Shown: in pieces, positions 34,833-43,122 of the stretch | Layout of the letters: each line of letters opens with the position of its first letter | Numbering within the stretch: the stretch's first letter is position 1 | Source of the DNA: Nitrogeniibacter mangrovi | GTDB lineage: Bacteria > Pseudomonadota > Gammaproteobacteria > Burkholderiales > Rhodocyclaceae | Assembly: GCF_010983895.1 (NCBI RefSeq) | Contig: NZ_CP048836.1 | Location: 372,001-436,000, forward strand | Length of the DNA: 64,000 bases | Direction: 5' to 3' | The notes under the pieces: generated by a model | Told to the model about the DNA's origin: nothing | Seen by the model: only the letters and a program-made list of their open reading frames with translations | Databases searched by the model: none | Translations under genes and position numbers: made by a program

Positions 34833-37162
34833 GTGCGGCGCGGCCCCGTGGCCGGATGCATCAGCGCCGAGAACACCAGCGCCAGCAGCGCCCCCGGGCC
34901 GACCACGATGCCGATGGCGTGGAGCACCGGCACCGAGGACAGGGCGAGGATGCCGAAGCCGGCCAGGGTGGTGAGGTTGGCGACCACGAGGGAGGCCAGG
35001 GTGCGCAGCGAGGGGCCGTCGGTGCCGTGTTCGCCGGCATCGAAGAACAGGGCGTAGTTGGAGCCGACCGCCACCACCAGCAGCATGCCCACCAGGTGCA
35101 GCAGGGTGAGGCGCTCGCCGGCGAGACTGAGGGCGCCGATGACCACCAGCACCGTGGCCAGCAGCGGCAGGGCGAGGCGCAGCAGGCGCGCGGGGCTGCG
35201 CAGGGCGATGGCGAGCAGGATCAGGATGGCGAGCACGCCCCCGCCGGCGGCCGTGCGTGCCTCGTGCAGGTAGCCGGCGTAGAGCCGCTCCGACTCGGAC
35301 TTGATGTCCACGAAGACCGCGTCGGGCACGCCGCTGGCCTCCAGTGCGGCGCGCACCGCCCGTGGATCGATGGGGTGGGCGTCGTCGACGGCACGCACCG
35401 GCATCAGGGCCCGCCAGGTGCTGTCGTGGTGGATCAGCATGGCGTCCACCGCCAGGGCCAGTGCGGTGCCGTCGAGGCTGGCGCGGGTGAGCGCTGGCGC
35501 GTGGCGCGCAGCCGCGACATCGTCGATGAAGGGCCCCAGCTTGTCGGCCCGCAGGGGCAGGTCGGCGGTAGCGGCCGCCAGCCGGGTGCGCAAGGTGTCG
35601 GCATCGGGCAGCGCGGCGATGCGTGCCGCCTGGGTGGCCCGACTGGGCAGGAAGCGCGCCGGGCTGTCGAAGCCGCCGATGCGCCCGTCGGCGGCGAGGC
35701 GGTCGAGCACCTTGCCGAGCCCCTCGGCGCGGGCCAGCGCGGTGTCGGCGTCATGCGCCGAGGCGACGACGAGGAAGCGCACGTCGGGAGCGGGCAGATC
35801 CTGGCGCAGGCGGGCGTCGAGTTGCTGGTCGGCTTCGGGGACCGGGCTGAGGGCGCCGAGCTCGTGGTGCCAGAGGTGGTCGCGATGGACATACAGCGTC
35901 GCCGCCGCCAGCGCACCGGCGACCAGGGGCAGCAGGCCCACCCGGCGGCTCCGGCCCATCAGCCAGCGCAGGCCGCGTCCCAGCACGCTCACGTCACGGA
36001 TGGCAAAGCGCGCGGGGGTGAGGGCGGGTAGCACATAGCGGGTGGTCAGCACGGCCGTGACCAGGCCGGTCATGGAGAACAGGCCGACCTGGGCGAGGCC
36101 CGGGAAGCCGGTGACCAGCAGGGCGCCGAAACCGAAGACCGAGGTCAGCACGCCGAGGCGGATGGTGCGCCAGAAGCGTCCGGCATCGGCGCCGTCGCGC
36201 TGGATGAAGTAGTAGATGGCGTAGTCCACCGCCTCGCCGAGCAGAGGCAGGCCGAAGCCCAGGGTGATGCCATGGACCTGGCCGAAGCCCAGGCTCACCG
36301 CGCAGATGCCGGCCAGCGCGCCGGTGGCCACCGGCGCCAGCCCGAGCAGCAGCGCGGTGGGCGAGCGGTAGATGAGCAGCAGCAGGATGAGGATGAGGGC
36401 CGCGCCGGTGCTCGACAGGCGCGCCACCTCGTCCTTGATCGTGGCCCGGGCATTGACCGCGAACACCCCGGGTCCGGACACCAGCAGGCGCAGGTTTTCG
36501 TGCCCGGCGCCGGTGGTGAGCCGGGCGAAGGTGGCGCGCAGGGTGGCGATGGCGGCGGCCTGCCCGTCGGTGTCGGCGCCCGAGGCCGCGGTGGTCGCCA
36601 GCAGCAGGGTGCGGGCGCCGTCGCGCGAGGTCCACAGGCCCGCCTGCGTCGGCGCGTCGCGGTAGCGGCTGAAATGCTCGATCACCTGGAGTGTCTCGGC
36701 CGTCGGGTCGCGGGCGATGATGGGCTTGAGCAGCAGGCCGGCGGAGGAGGCGAGCAGGTCGATGCTCTCGGCGATGGCCGCATGCAGTCCGGCGACGCTG
36801 AAGCGCTCGGGGGTGACCGCCGGGCTGAGCCGGTAGCGGTGATCGAACAGCCAGCGCTGATCCTTGTCGGTGCCGATGGATTCGCCGTTGCTCACCGCGA
36901 CGAAGGCGGGCGAGGCGCGCAGGGCGCCGGCCAGCGCCTGGGAGGCCTGCTTGCGCGCGCCGGCGTCACCGCCCTCGATGCCGATCAGGAGCATGCGCGA
37001 GGCGACGCCGTCGCGCAGCAGGTCCACCAGCAGCGCCTGCGCTTCGGTGGGGGCGCTGGGCAGGAAGGCGGACAGGTCGGCGGTGAAGCGGGTGCGCGAG
37101 ACGCCCACGGCGCACACCAGCAGCACCAGCAGCCAGACGATGAGCGGGGTGCGCCGCTTCAT
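34829..37162 (-). CDS. MMPL/RND-family exporter
   Basis: A 777-residue inner-membrane transporter with about 12 membrane helices in two halves, each preceded by a large periplasmic loop. It starts with a hydrophobic helix and RTRFTADLSAFLP, typical of aryl-polyene and hopanoid exporters. It probably lifts the pigment precursor from the inner membrane toward the LolA-like carrier encoded next (37159-37743). Its ATG overlaps the LolA-like stop. Confidence 0.92.
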   Translation of the reverse strand: MKRRTPLIVWLLVLLVCAVGVSRTRFTADLSAFLPSAPTEAQALLVDLLRDGVASRMLLIGIEGGDAGARKQASQALAGALRASPAFVAVSNGESIGTDKDQRWLFDHRYRLSPAVTPERFSVAGLHAAIAESIDLLASSAGLLLKPIIARDPTAETLQVIEHFSRYRDAPTQAGLWTSRDGARTLLLATTAASGADTDGQAAAIATLRATFARLTTGAGHENLRLLVSGPGVFAVNARATIKDEVARLSSTGAALILILLLLIYRSPTALLLGLAPVATGALAGICAVSLGFGQVHGITLGFGLPLLGEAVDYAIYYFIQRDGADAGRFWRTIRLGVLTSVFGFGALLVTGFPGLAQVGLFSMTGLVTAVLTTRYVLPALTPARFAIRDVSVLGRGLRWLMGRSRRVGLLPLVAGALAAATLYVHRDHLWHHELGALSPVPEADQQLDARLRQDLPAPDVRFLVVASAHDADTALARAEGLGKVLDRLAADGRIGGFDSPARFLPSRATQAARIAALPDADTLRTRLAAATADLPLRADKLGPFIDDVAAARHAPALTRASLDGTALALAVDAMLIHHDSTWRALMPVRAVDDAHPIDPRAVRAALEASGVPDAVFVDIKSESERLYAGYLHEARTAAGGGVLAILILLAIALRSPARLLRLALPLLATVLVVIGALSLAGERLTLLHLVGMLLVVAVGSNYALFFDAGEHGTDGPSLRTLASLVVANLTTLAGFGILALSSVPVLHAIGIVVGPGALLALVFSALMHPATGPRRT

Positions 37163-37743
37163 GAGCCCGCCGCCGGGATCGGGGTGATGCGCATCTCGGA
37201 GCGGTCACCGTCGGCCTGCAGCACGCTCACGGTGTCGATCTGGCCGCCATGGCCCTCGATGCGGATGCGCACGACCAGGGCGGCGATCCGGGTGTCCGAG
37301 GGGGACAGGTCGAGGGTCCAGGCATGTTGCGAGCCGCTCAGGGTGAGCAGGTAGTTCCGCTCCAGGGCCGCGCGGTCGCCCGCCAGGGTGCTGCGGATGC
37401 TCTCGATCAGGGCGGCGGCGTCCGGGTAGTCGCGCAGGTCCATGTGCAGGCTGCCCGAGGGGCGGGTGAGGGTGAGCGCGTTGCCGTCGAGCACCATGGA
37501 TTCGGGCCGCGGCGTGAGCGCATGGCGTTCCAGGTGGTCGGGACGGCGATACACCAGGGTGCCGGTGGACTCGACCGGGGTATCGAGAATGGCCAGGTAT
37601 TTGCGCTCGGTGAAGTGCACCGTGCCGCCGGCATTCTGCGCCAAGGTGTGCATGAGGCGATCGACCGTCCAGCCGGTGGCGGCAGCAGCGGCGGTGGCGA
37701 TCTGGAACAGCAGCGGAATCAGGATGAGGCGGCGGACGCTCAT
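37159..37743 (-). CDS. LolA-like periplasmic lipid carrier
   Basis: A 194-residue periplasmic protein with a signal peptide (residues 1-22) and the LolA-type beta-clam pattern: VHFTERKYLAILDTPVES, GTLVYRRPDHLER, and MVLDGNALTL. LolA relatives in aryl-polyene clusters carry the pigment lipid across the periplasm. It sits between the MMPL exporter and an LpxL-type acyltransferase, overlapping both by 4 bases. Confidence 0.85.
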   Translation of the reverse strand: MSVRRLILIPLLFQIATAAAAATGWTVDRLMHTLAQNAGGTVHFTERKYLAILDTPVESTGTLVYRRPDHLERHALTPRPESMVLDGNALTLTRPSGSLHMDLRDYPDAAALIESIRSTLAGDRAALERNYLLTLSGSQHAWTLDLSPSDTRIAALVVRIRIEGHGGQIDTVSVLQADGDRSEMRITPIPAAGS

Positions 37744-38663
37744 TGCGGGCGGGCGGACCAGAAGTCGAAGAAATTGAACCAGTTCAGCGGGGCTTCGCGG
37801 CAGCAGCGTTCGAGCTCGGCGGCATAGCGCGCCATGGCCGCATCGATGGCCGCCTCGCGCTGTGCCGGCGCGCACTCGCCGAAGTCGGCGATGGGCACGA
37901 AGCGGATCCGGTAGCGGTTACCGCCCAGGTACAGCCCGGCCATGAAGATGACCGGCTGGCGCAGCATGGCGGCCATGCGGAAGGGGCCGACAGGCAGGGC
38001 CGCGGGGTCGCCGAGCAGCGGCAGCCGGCGGGTCGGCTCGTCGCCCAGGCTGCGATCGGCGAGCAGGCCGACCAGGGCGCCCGCTTCGAGCGCATCGCGC
38101 ACCTGCAGCATGGTGTCCACCCGCCCCAGGGGGATGATCTCGGGCCGTGCGGCGGGATTGATGGCTTCGAGGGTGGCGTTGATCTTGCGCGCGTTCTCTT
38201 CGTACATGGTCAGCGCGATGCGCTGGTCGGGCAGCTGGCGGCCGAGCGCCCGGGTGAGCTCGAAGCTGCCCAGGTGGGCGCCGAACAGCAGCGCGCCGTG
38301 GCCGGCGTCATAGCGCTGGCGCATCATCGCCTCGCCTTCGATCTCGATGCGGAACAGGTCGAAGCGGTCGTTGAGCAGGTAGATGCGATCGAGGATGGTG
38401 GCGGCGAAACTGAACAGGTGACGGCCGACGTCGCGCCAGCCCGCGGGGCGGCCGAGTGCGCGCGTCAGGTAGGCGCGCGAGGCGCGCCGGGCGGTGGCGC
38501 CGAAGCACAGGAAATAGCCGGTGATCGGCCACAGGACGAGACGGGCGACGCGCCGGCCCAGATGCAGCGCGATCCAGCGCATCAGCGCGAGGGCGAAGCG
38601 GTTGCTGCGCTCGGGCTGGTGGCGCCACGAGGCGCCCTGCGCCGGATCGGTGCGTGCGCTCAC
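37740..38663 (-). CDS. LpxL/HtrB-type acyltransferase
   Basis: A 307-residue inner-membrane acyltransferase. The N-terminal helix is followed by the HtrB-type catalytic motif H-x4-D/E, here HLGSFE, and the conserved YEENARK and ADRSLG segments. It should transfer an acyl chain, perhaps the polyene, to a lipid A-like or glycolipid acceptor. The GTG start at 38663 overlaps the small dehydratase stop by 4 bases; the longer open frame antisense-extends into the ligase gene and was rejected. Confidence 0.9.
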   Translation of the reverse strand: MSARTDPAQGASWRHQPERSNRFALALMRWIALHLGRRVARLVLWPITGYFLCFGATARRASRAYLTRALGRPAGWRDVGRHLFSFAATILDRIYLLNDRFDLFRIEIEGEAMMRQRYDAGHGALLFGAHLGSFELTRALGRQLPDQRIALTMYEENARKINATLEAINPAARPEIIPLGRVDTMLQVRDALEAGALVGLLADRSLGDEPTRRLPLLGDPAALPVGPFRMAAMLRQPVIFMAGLYLGGNRYRIRFVPIADFGECAPAQREAAIDAAMARYAAELERCCREAPLNWFNFFDFWSARPQ

Positions 38664-38965
38664 GTGGTGGCGGCCTGTGGCTGCAGGGTGCCGGCGGCGA
38701 TGAGCTGGGCCTCGTGCTCGATGCGGAACTCGAGGCCGTTGGCCGCCGGGGTGAGGAGGATGCTCAGGGACATGTCCGGTGCGGCCGGATGCACGAACTT
38801 GGCGGAGCGCACCAGCCAGGCGGTATCCGGCTGCCATGCGCTGGCCTGGCGGATCACCTCGTCGAGCAGCAGCGCACCGGGCACGATGGGGTGGCCGGGG
38901 AAGTGGCCGGCGAACACCGGATGGTCGGCGGTCAGGGCGAACTCGGTGTGTCGGGGTGGGCTCAT
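38660..38965 (-). CDS. Small hotdog dehydratase (ApeI-like)
   Basis: A 101-residue FabZ-like hotdog protein. The signature FAGHFPGHPIVPG holds the catalytic His. It is the small partner of the ApeP-like dehydratase encoded at 30171-30638 in this same unit. Start and stop each overlap neighbours by 4 bases. Confidence 0.9.
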   Translation of the reverse strand: MSPPRHTEFALTADHPVFAGHFPGHPIVPGALLLDEVIRQASAWQPDTAWLVRSAKFVHPAAPDMSLSILLTPAANGLEFRIEHEAQLIAAGTLQPQAATT

Positions 38966-40323
38966 GGGGTGTCGGACTCCTCGGGGCCGGGGGTCTCGGC
39001 CAGCAGCCGGGCGCGTACGTCGCGGGGCAGCTTGCCGGTGGCGTTGCGCGGCAGCCGGTCGAGCAGGACCAGCGGCCGGGGCAGGAACAGCGGGTCGATG
39101 CGGGTGCGCAGTGCGGCGACGATCTGCGCCGCGGTGAGACCCGGGGCGACGACGAAGGCGGCCAGCCGGGTGATCTCCCGGCCGGATTCGTCCGGCAGAT
39201 GGAAGGCACCGTCCTCGACGCCGTCGATGGCCTGCAGCTGGCGGTCGAGGTAGGCCAGCGAGCTGCGCTTGCCGGCGATGTTGATCAGGTCGGCGTTGCG
39301 GCCGACGAGGCGGAAGCGGCCGGGGCCGGTGAGCTCGATGCGGTCGCCCAGCGGGACCGGCTGTTCGATGTGCCCGCCCAGCGCCCAGGTGGCCGCGTCC
39401 CGGTCCTCCAGGCGGATGTCCGGGAACAGCTGCCAGGGCTCGCCGGCGGCCGTGCGGCGGGTGGCGATCTGGCCGGTTTCGGTGCTGCCGTAGATTTCCA
39501 GCAAGGGGCCGCCGAAGGCCGCTTCGGCCGCGCCGGCGAGATCCTCGTCCAGCGGGGCGGTGGCGCTGAGCAGCAGATCCGCCGGGGGCATCGCCTCGTC
39601 GGCACGCAGCACGGTGCGCAGGTGATGGGGCGTGGTCACGAGCAGGCGCGGCCGGGGCAGGGCCGCGAGCTGGGCGGCGATCTCGCTCGGGAAGAAGGCA
39701 CGATCGGCGCCGAACGCGCCGCCGCCCTGGAGCGCGAGCAGGATGGTCGACTCGAACCCGTACATGTGCTGCGGCGGGACCGTGCCGAGCAGGCTGAAGG
39801 CCCCTTGGGCGCGTTCGGCCAGGCCCAGCTGACGGGCGGCGGCGCGGGTGTTGGCGACCAGCTTGCCCCAGGTCTTCAGGTGCGGGACCGGGGTGCCGGT
39901 CGAACCGGAGGTGAACACCCAGGCGATGGCCTGCTCGGGCGGGAGCGCCGGCACCGGGGGGGCGTCGTGCGTGTCGATGCCGGCCAGATCCGGAAAGGGG
40001 CTGTGCGGCAGGGCGGCGGCGAGGGCATCGTTTCCCTCACTGACCACGAAGGCATCCGGTGCGAACGCCGCCATGTGACGGACGGCCTCCGGGGTGTAGG
40101 TGGACGGCATCAGGTTGATCCGTCCCGTCATCATGCCGGCGGCGAGGGTGAGCGCGAAGTGGTAGCGGTCGCTGCAGGCATTGAGGATGTGGGTGCCGGC
40201 GGGGAAGCCCTCGGCCACCGCCCGTGCATGGGCAAGGAAACGGCGGCGGGTGACGGGCGCGCCGCCGCGCCAGGCGATGACGCTGTCGTCGTGCGGGTGG
40301 GTCAGCAGAGGCAGGCGATCCAT
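38962..40323 (-). CDS. Aryl-acid:ACP ligase-type AMP-binding enzyme
   Basis: A 453-residue adenylate-forming enzyme. The P-loop FTSGSTGTPVPHLKTW is near residue 140, YGSTETG near 275 and the C-terminal lysine in RNATGKLPRD near 437. In this cluster it should activate the hydroxybenzoate starter and load it on the ACP, like ApeH. It is preceded by a 15-base gap from the membrane protein gene. Confidence 0.9.
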   Translation of the reverse strand: MDRLPLLTHPHDDSVIAWRGGAPVTRRRFLAHARAVAEGFPAGTHILNACSDRYHFALTLAAGMMTGRINLMPSTYTPEAVRHMAAFAPDAFVVSEGNDALAAALPHSPFPDLAGIDTHDAPPVPALPPEQAIAWVFTSGSTGTPVPHLKTWGKLVANTRAAARQLGLAERAQGAFSLLGTVPPQHMYGFESTILLALQGGGAFGADRAFFPSEIAAQLAALPRPRLLVTTPHHLRTVLRADEAMPPADLLLSATAPLDEDLAGAAEAAFGGPLLEIYGSTETGQIATRRTAAGEPWQLFPDIRLEDRDAATWALGGHIEQPVPLGDRIELTGPGRFRLVGRNADLINIAGKRSSLAYLDRQLQAIDGVEDGAFHLPDESGREITRLAAFVVAPGLTAAQIVAALRTRIDPLFLPRPLVLLDRLPRNATGKLPRDVRARLLAETPGPEESDTP

Positions 40324-40338
40324 GAGGCGGTGCCGCGC

Positions 40339-41037
40339 TCAGGGCTGACGGGGCGAGCCGGACGAGGTCGCGCGCAGGTGTTCGCGGTGCGCACTCCAGC
40401 GTTCGAAGGCCGGCCACGCGGAACGGATCGAGTCGACCAGGCCCGTCTGCAGTGCCGCGGGCAGCACACGCCGGCGCACCAGATACTCGATCAGGAACAC
40501 CGCTGGAATGAGGATCGGCGTCAGCACGTTGGCGAACAGCGACCAGGAGGCGACGTGGCCGCTGAAGAAGAGCACCAGCGACGCCGCCGCCATGAGGCAG
40601 AAGACGGCGGTCCACGCCACGGTGACGCGGCGCGTGTAGCGCGCCAGCGGCGGCGCCAGGGGGCCGTGGACGGTTTGCGCGAACAGCGACACCATCGGCG
40701 TGCGACCCGCACCCAGGGTCCGCCCGAACAGGCCCGCCAGCGAGGCGAAGGTGCCGGCATGCTGGATCAGCTCGATGTAGGCGAAGCGGGCCGCGAGCAC
40801 GTGCCGGAAACCGATGAGCAGGGCCAGTCCGGTCAGCCACAGCGCGAGTGCGACCCGTCGGTGCCGGCTCGTCCAGGCGAGCCACAGCGTGGTCAGCGCC
40901 ATGGGCAGCAGCGCCAGCGCCGCCCCGGTCTGGCTCGGGGTGCCCGCGGCGGTGAAGTGATGGAGCAGACCGATGTAGAGCGCGATCAGCAGCCCGGCGA
41001 CCACGGTCAGCAGCAGGTGCCTTGCGCGCGCGGTCAT
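40339..41037 (-). CDS. Polytopic membrane protein of aryl-polyene clusters (COG4648-like)
   Basis: A 232-residue protein with about six membrane helices and no catalytic motif that I recognise. Proteins like this are frequent between the first ACP and the AMP ligase in aryl-polyene loci. Its role is not established. Start ATG 41037 overlaps the ACP stop by 4 bases; the longer frame runs through the ACP gene and was rejected. Confidence 0.82.
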   Translation of the reverse strand: MTARARHLLLTVVAGLLIALYIGLLHHFTAAGTPSQTGAALALLPMALTTLWLAWTSRHRRVALALWLTGLALLIGFRHVLAARFAYIELIQHAGTFASLAGLFGRTLGAGRTPMVSLFAQTVHGPLAPPLARYTRRVTVAWTAVFCLMAAASLVLFFSGHVASWSLFANVLTPILIPAVFLIEYLVRRRVLPAALQTGLVDSIRSAWPAFERWSAHREHLRATSSGSPRQP

Positions 41038-41321
41038 TTCGTCCGGTGGGTGGCCACGTAGTCGGTGAGGCTGCGCAGCGAGGCGAAGATCTTGACGTTG
41101 TCCTCGTTGTCGGCCCGCAGCGAAAAGCCGTAGCGTTTCGACAGCACCAGGGCCACTTCGAGGATGTCGATTGAGTCCAGGCCCAGGCCTTCGCCATAGA
41201 GCGGCGCCTCCGCCTCGATGTCGGCGGGTGCCATCTCCAGGTTGAGGGCGGCAACGATCTGTTCGGCCACTTCGAGGATCAGAGCGTCGTCGGCGGGGTG
41301 GTTTGCGGCGGTGTCGTTCAT
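41034..41321 (-). CDS. Acyl carrier protein (second ACP)
   Basis: A 95-residue acidic protein with the phosphopantetheine site GLDSIDILE (attachment Ser near residue 50). It should carry the growing polyene as a thioester. It has an N-terminal extension of about 12 residues relative to AcpP. A gap of 87 bases separates it from the upstream ketosynthase gene, and no terminator is seen there. Confidence 0.92.
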   Translation of the reverse strand: MNDTAANHPADDALILEVAEQIVAALNLEMAPADIEAEAPLYGEGLGLDSIDILEVALVLSKRYGFSLRADNEDNVKIFASLRSLTDYVATHRTK

Positions 41322-41408
41322 TCTGGGGTTCGGTATGCCATTCGTTCATGCCCGGGTGCGGGCGTCAGGGCGCCATTTTAGCGGCTGGCGCGGCCCGGCT
41401 GAAGCGGA

Positions 41409-42653
41409 TCAGTCCTCCGCCCGACGGAAAGCCAGCACCGCATTGCTGCCACCAAAGGCGAAGGCGTTCGACAGGCAGGCGCGCAGCGGGCGTTCCAGGG
41501 CGCCGCCACGCACATGGAGCACGCCTTCGCAGGCCGGATCGACCGTCTCCAGGTGGGCGGTGGGCGGAATCCGCCCCTGGCGCAGGGCCTGCACGCAGAT
41601 GATGGCCTCGAGGGCGCCGGTCGCCCCCATCATGTGGCCGTGCATCGATTTGGTGGCGCTGACCGGCAGGGTGTTTGCCGCTGCGCCGAAGACCTGGCCG
41701 ATGGCGTCGATCTCGATGGGGTCGCCCTCGGGGGTGGCGGTGCCGTGGGCGTTGACGTAGTCGACGTCGGCGGGGGTCATGCCGCCGTCCGCGAGGGCCT
41801 GGCGCATGGCCTCGACCTGTCCGCGTGCCGAGGGCCGCACCAGGTGCTCGGCATCGCTGCTGCAGCCATAGCCGGTCAGTTCGGCCAGGATCGTGGCGCC
41901 GCGTGCGCGTGCATGATCCCAGTCCTCGAGAATCAGCGCCGCGCCGCCTTCGCCCAGGACCAGACCGGCGCGGTCGGAGGCGAAGGGGCGACAGGCTGCG
42001 GCGGCGCCATGGGGCTCGGCCGGGGCCAGCACCCGCAGCGCTTCCCAGGCGCGCACCACGCCCAGCGACATCGGGCTGTCGGAGCCGCCGGCAATGACCA
42101 CGTCGGAGCGGCCCTCGCGTACCCGCCGGAAGCCTTCGCCGATGGCGGTGGCCGCCGCCGCGCAGGCGATGGTGTAGGTCAGGCAGGCCCCGGCCATGCC
42201 GAACTCGATGGCGATGTGCGAGGCGGCGGTGTTGTTCATGCCCAGCAGCAGCGACAGGGGCGGGACGCGGCGGCGACCGTTCACGTACATCTCGCGATAG
42301 CCGCGCTCGAAGGTCAGCGTCCCTGCCAGCGCCGTGCCCCAATAGACCGCACCGCGTGGGTCCGGTCCTTCGGTGCGGGCCAGACCGGACTGCGCCCAGG
42401 CGCGCCGCGCCGCCACCAGGCCAAGCTGGCCGGAGCGGTCGAGGGTCGAGATGTGGGTGCCGAGCTCCGCCAGAGGGTCGAAGCCGCTCCAGTGCACCGC
42501 GGGGATGGAAATGGCCAGGTGGTCTTCGTCCCGCTCATGCAGTGCGACCGCCGATTCTCCGGCCAGCAGCCGGGTGAACAGCGCGTCGGCGTCGCTGCCC
42601 CAGGGGCCACCGACACCGATGCCGGTGATCGCGACTCGACGGGGCCGACTCAT
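41409..42653 (-). CDS. FabF-type beta-ketoacyl-ACP synthase
   Basis: A 414-residue ketosynthase. The nucleophile is in YTIACAAAATAIG (about residue 166), the His residues are in NAHGTATPEGD and SMHGHMMGATGA, and the end is SNAFAFGGSNAVL. It is one of two apparently catalytic ketosynthases in the pathway; this one may prime the aryl starter. It overlaps the first ACP gene by 4 bases. Confidence 0.94.
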   Translation of the reverse strand: MSRPRRVAITGIGVGGPWGSDADALFTRLLAGESAVALHERDEDHLAISIPAVHWSGFDPLAELGTHISTLDRSGQLGLVAARRAWAQSGLARTEGPDPRGAVYWGTALAGTLTFERGYREMYVNGRRRVPPLSLLLGMNNTAASHIAIEFGMAGACLTYTIACAAAATAIGEGFRRVREGRSDVVIAGGSDSPMSLGVVRAWEALRVLAPAEPHGAAAACRPFASDRAGLVLGEGGAALILEDWDHARARGATILAELTGYGCSSDAEHLVRPSARGQVEAMRQALADGGMTPADVDYVNAHGTATPEGDPIEIDAIGQVFGAAANTLPVSATKSMHGHMMGATGALEAIICVQALRQGRIPPTAHLETVDPACEGVLHVRGGALERPLRACLSNAFAFGGSNAVLAFRRAED

Positions 42654-42895
42654 GAGCCCGACGTCGGCTGCAGGCCCAGGCGATCGAGCTGGGTGACGAG
42701 ATCCTGGACCGTGGTCGGGTTGGGCAGGTCCTTGGGCAGGGTGATGCCGGTCTTCTCCTCGAAATCGAAGAGCAGTTCGAGCAGCATCAGCGAATCGATG
42801 CCGATGTCGGCCAGGGTGGCCTCGGGAACGACCGTCTCGGGCGCGATGTTGCCGTGGTTCTTGGCGAAATCACGAATCAGGTCCAGAGAGTTCAT
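42650..42895 (-). CDS. Acyl carrier protein (first ACP)
   Basis: An 81-residue ACP with the Ppant site GIDSLMLLE (attachment Ser about residue 37) and the usual acidic helices. It is the first gene of the minus-strand pigment unit, 80 bases downstream of a TATAAT box. The ATG at 42895 was preferred over the 16-residue longer frame because the shorter version matches a normal ACP length and start. Confidence 0.93.
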   Translation of the reverse strand: MNSLDLIRDFAKNHGNIAPETVVPEATLADIGIDSLMLLELLFDFEEKTGITLPKDLPNPTTVQDLVTQLDRLGLQPTSGS

Positions 42896-42974
42896 GCAAA
42901 ATCCATTCGGGGTGCCGGCGGGCAACTCGGGGCTGGGGCGCACGACCGAACGCGCACCATGCGATCAAGCCGGG

Positions 42975-42980
42975 ATTATA
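42975..42980 (-). promoter_or_regulatory. Candidate -10 box (TATAAT) for the aryl-polyene operon
   Basis: A perfect TATAAT on the minus strand lies 80 bases upstream of the first ACP start in a 227-base gap. Seventeen bases upstream the sequence GAAAAT is a poor -35, so this promoter may need an activator. The box is the only perfect consensus -10 I found in an intergenic region of this window. Confidence 0.6.
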
Positions 42981-43072
42981 CCCGCAGGCTCCGGGGAATT
43001 TTCATGCCCGCCGGCCCCGGGCCGTTGGTGGTCCGAGGGCGGAGCCCGCCTGATTTCTCGAGCGGTGGACAG

Positions 43073-43095
43073 AAAAACCGGGATCGCGGGATCCC
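43073..43095 (-). terminator. Terminator after the giant sensor gene
   Basis: On the minus strand the hairpin GGGATC-CCGC-GATCCC lies 28 bases after the stop at 43123 and is followed by GGTTTTT. The stem of 6 bp with a T run fits a Rho-independent terminator that separates the sensor transcript from the pigment-operon promoter. Confidence 0.7.
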
Positions 43096-43122
43096 TTGCG
43101 GCCGTCGGCGCAGGCGCCGGGA

